Below, piece by piece: positions 41,778 through 42,162 of a stretch of 42,162 nt of DNA. Location of the stretch: the NCBI GenBank assembly GCA_002281875.1, contig NCHN01000023.1, positions 1 to 42,162 of the forward strand, in the 5' to 3' direction. Source of the DNA: Sphingobacteriia bacterium 24-36-13 (lineage in GTDB: Bacteria; Bacteroidota; Bacteroidia; Chitinophagales; Chitinophagaceae). Each line of letters opens with the position of its first letter. Position 1 is the stretch's first letter. Under the pieces are notes generated by a model. That model ran no database searches, had not been told where the DNA came from, and saw only the letters and a list, made by a program, of their open reading frames with translations. The translations under genes and the position numbers were made by a program.

Positions 41778-42162
41778 ATGTTTAAAATTAATGATAGAGT
41801 TACTCTAATAAATAGAGATGATATTCATGGAATAATTAATACTGTTAAACAGAGTGGCATCATTACTTATTATGGGATTATGCTTGATACTGGTGACTTA
41901 GTAACTGAAATGGAGGGAAATATTAGATATAAGGTTGAAAATCCAAGCCCGATTGATTTATTTCGACAACTTAATTATGAAACCAAAGAAGAATACATTG
42001 TTCGAACAGTAATAAATAAAATGTTTGGGAATAATAATGATATTATTGCAACACTAAAATCTTCTAAAACTACATTTCTTCCATATCAGTTTAAGCCTTT
42101 AAATAAATTTTTAAAATCAGAAAATCGAAGATTATTGATTGCTGATGAAGTGGGTTTGGGTA
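41778..42162 (+). CDS. SNF2/DEAD-type helicase, N-terminal part, cut by the window edge
   Basis: The reading frame from ATG 41778 stays open to the end, giving 128 residues. An N-terminal beta-rich segment (MFKINDRVTLINRDDIHGIINTV) is followed by FLPYQFKPLNKFL and LLIADEVGLG, which is the Q-motif-like YQ and the start of the GLGKT Walker A of SNF2/RapA-type helicases. Such large proteins occur in defence systems, for example DISARM-type DrmD. Subfamily cannot be decided because the catalytic core is off the window. It lies 14 bases after rmuC, possibly in the same transcript. Confidence 0.75.
   Translation, partial: MFKINDRVTLINRDDIHGIINTVKQSGIITYYGIMLDTGDLVTEMEGNIRYKVENPSPIDLFRQLNYETKEEYIVRTVINKMFGNNNDIIATLKSSKTTFLPYQFKPLNKFLKSENRRLLIADEVGLG

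Noticed and set aside
1-42162. Search for tRNA, rRNA, insertion sequences, integrases and prophage genes
   Set aside because: No cloverleaf-like segment, transposase or integrase motif, or structural phage gene was recognised on reading; a covariance-model search would be decisive.

Overview
The window looks like a chromosomal segment of an aerobic, AT-rich Bacteroidota bacterium, most likely Chitinophagaceae (Sediminibacterium-like). That is inferred from the SusC/SusD pair with a two-component-propeller regulator, many lipoproteins with Bacteroidota-type lipoboxes, promoter elements matching TAnnTTTG, and a sphingolipid operon. No rRNA, tRNA, CRISPR array, transposase or integrase was seen. 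Coding density is very high and no gap exceeds about 200 bases.

Region 1 (1-3560) is a three-gene sphingolipid (ceramide) operon: serine palmitoyltransferase, a GNAT-fold candidate ceramide synthase and an NAD-dependent reductase/epimerase. Region 2 (3589-6331) holds a small exported protein, a beta carbonic anhydrase and a SulP anion transporter, probably a bicarbonate uptake/interconversion unit. It ends in a strong terminator that lies inside the 3' end of the convergent gene. Region 3 (6328-9994, minus strand) is an operon for D-amino-acid/D-glutamate handling: exported D-aminoacylase, DUF1611 (DgcN-like) and an enolase-superfamily epimerase (DgcA-like or Ala-Glu epimerase). Region 4 (10089-12617) pairs a small exported Cys-motif protein with a TonB-dependent receptor that keeps the CxxxM and HxM copper ligands of OprC. 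It ends at a perfect 12-bp hairpin.

Region 5 (12642-19739) contains a glycosyltransferase and a HAD phosphatase, then a hydroxyproline/proline-type catabolic cluster: DapA-family deaminase/aldolase, semialdehyde dehydrogenase, hydroxyproline epimerase and an exported DUF885 peptidase. Region 6 (20238-32839) is a polysaccharide utilisation locus, probably for a beta-1,3-glucan such as laminarin. It has a large propeller/Y_Y_Y/HTH membrane regulator divergent from SusC, SusD, two surface lipoproteins and two GH16 enzymes.

Region 7 (32833-42162) has an accessory/defence-like flavour. It holds an AbiEi-Fic fusion with a degenerate Fic motif, an arginyltransferase-like protein divergent from an AAA+ ATPase, a toxin-antitoxin-SecB-like chaperone (TAC) operon, an FtsK-like protein without a Walker A motif, a WYL regulator, RmuC, and the start of an SNF2/DEAD-type helicase cut by the window edge. 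The most novel-looking signal is a shared inverted-repeat sequence (core TGCAACCTATTTGCA). It occurs upstream of the Ate-like/AAA+ pair and rmuC, with a half-conserved copy upstream of the WYL regulator, which suggests one local WYL regulon.
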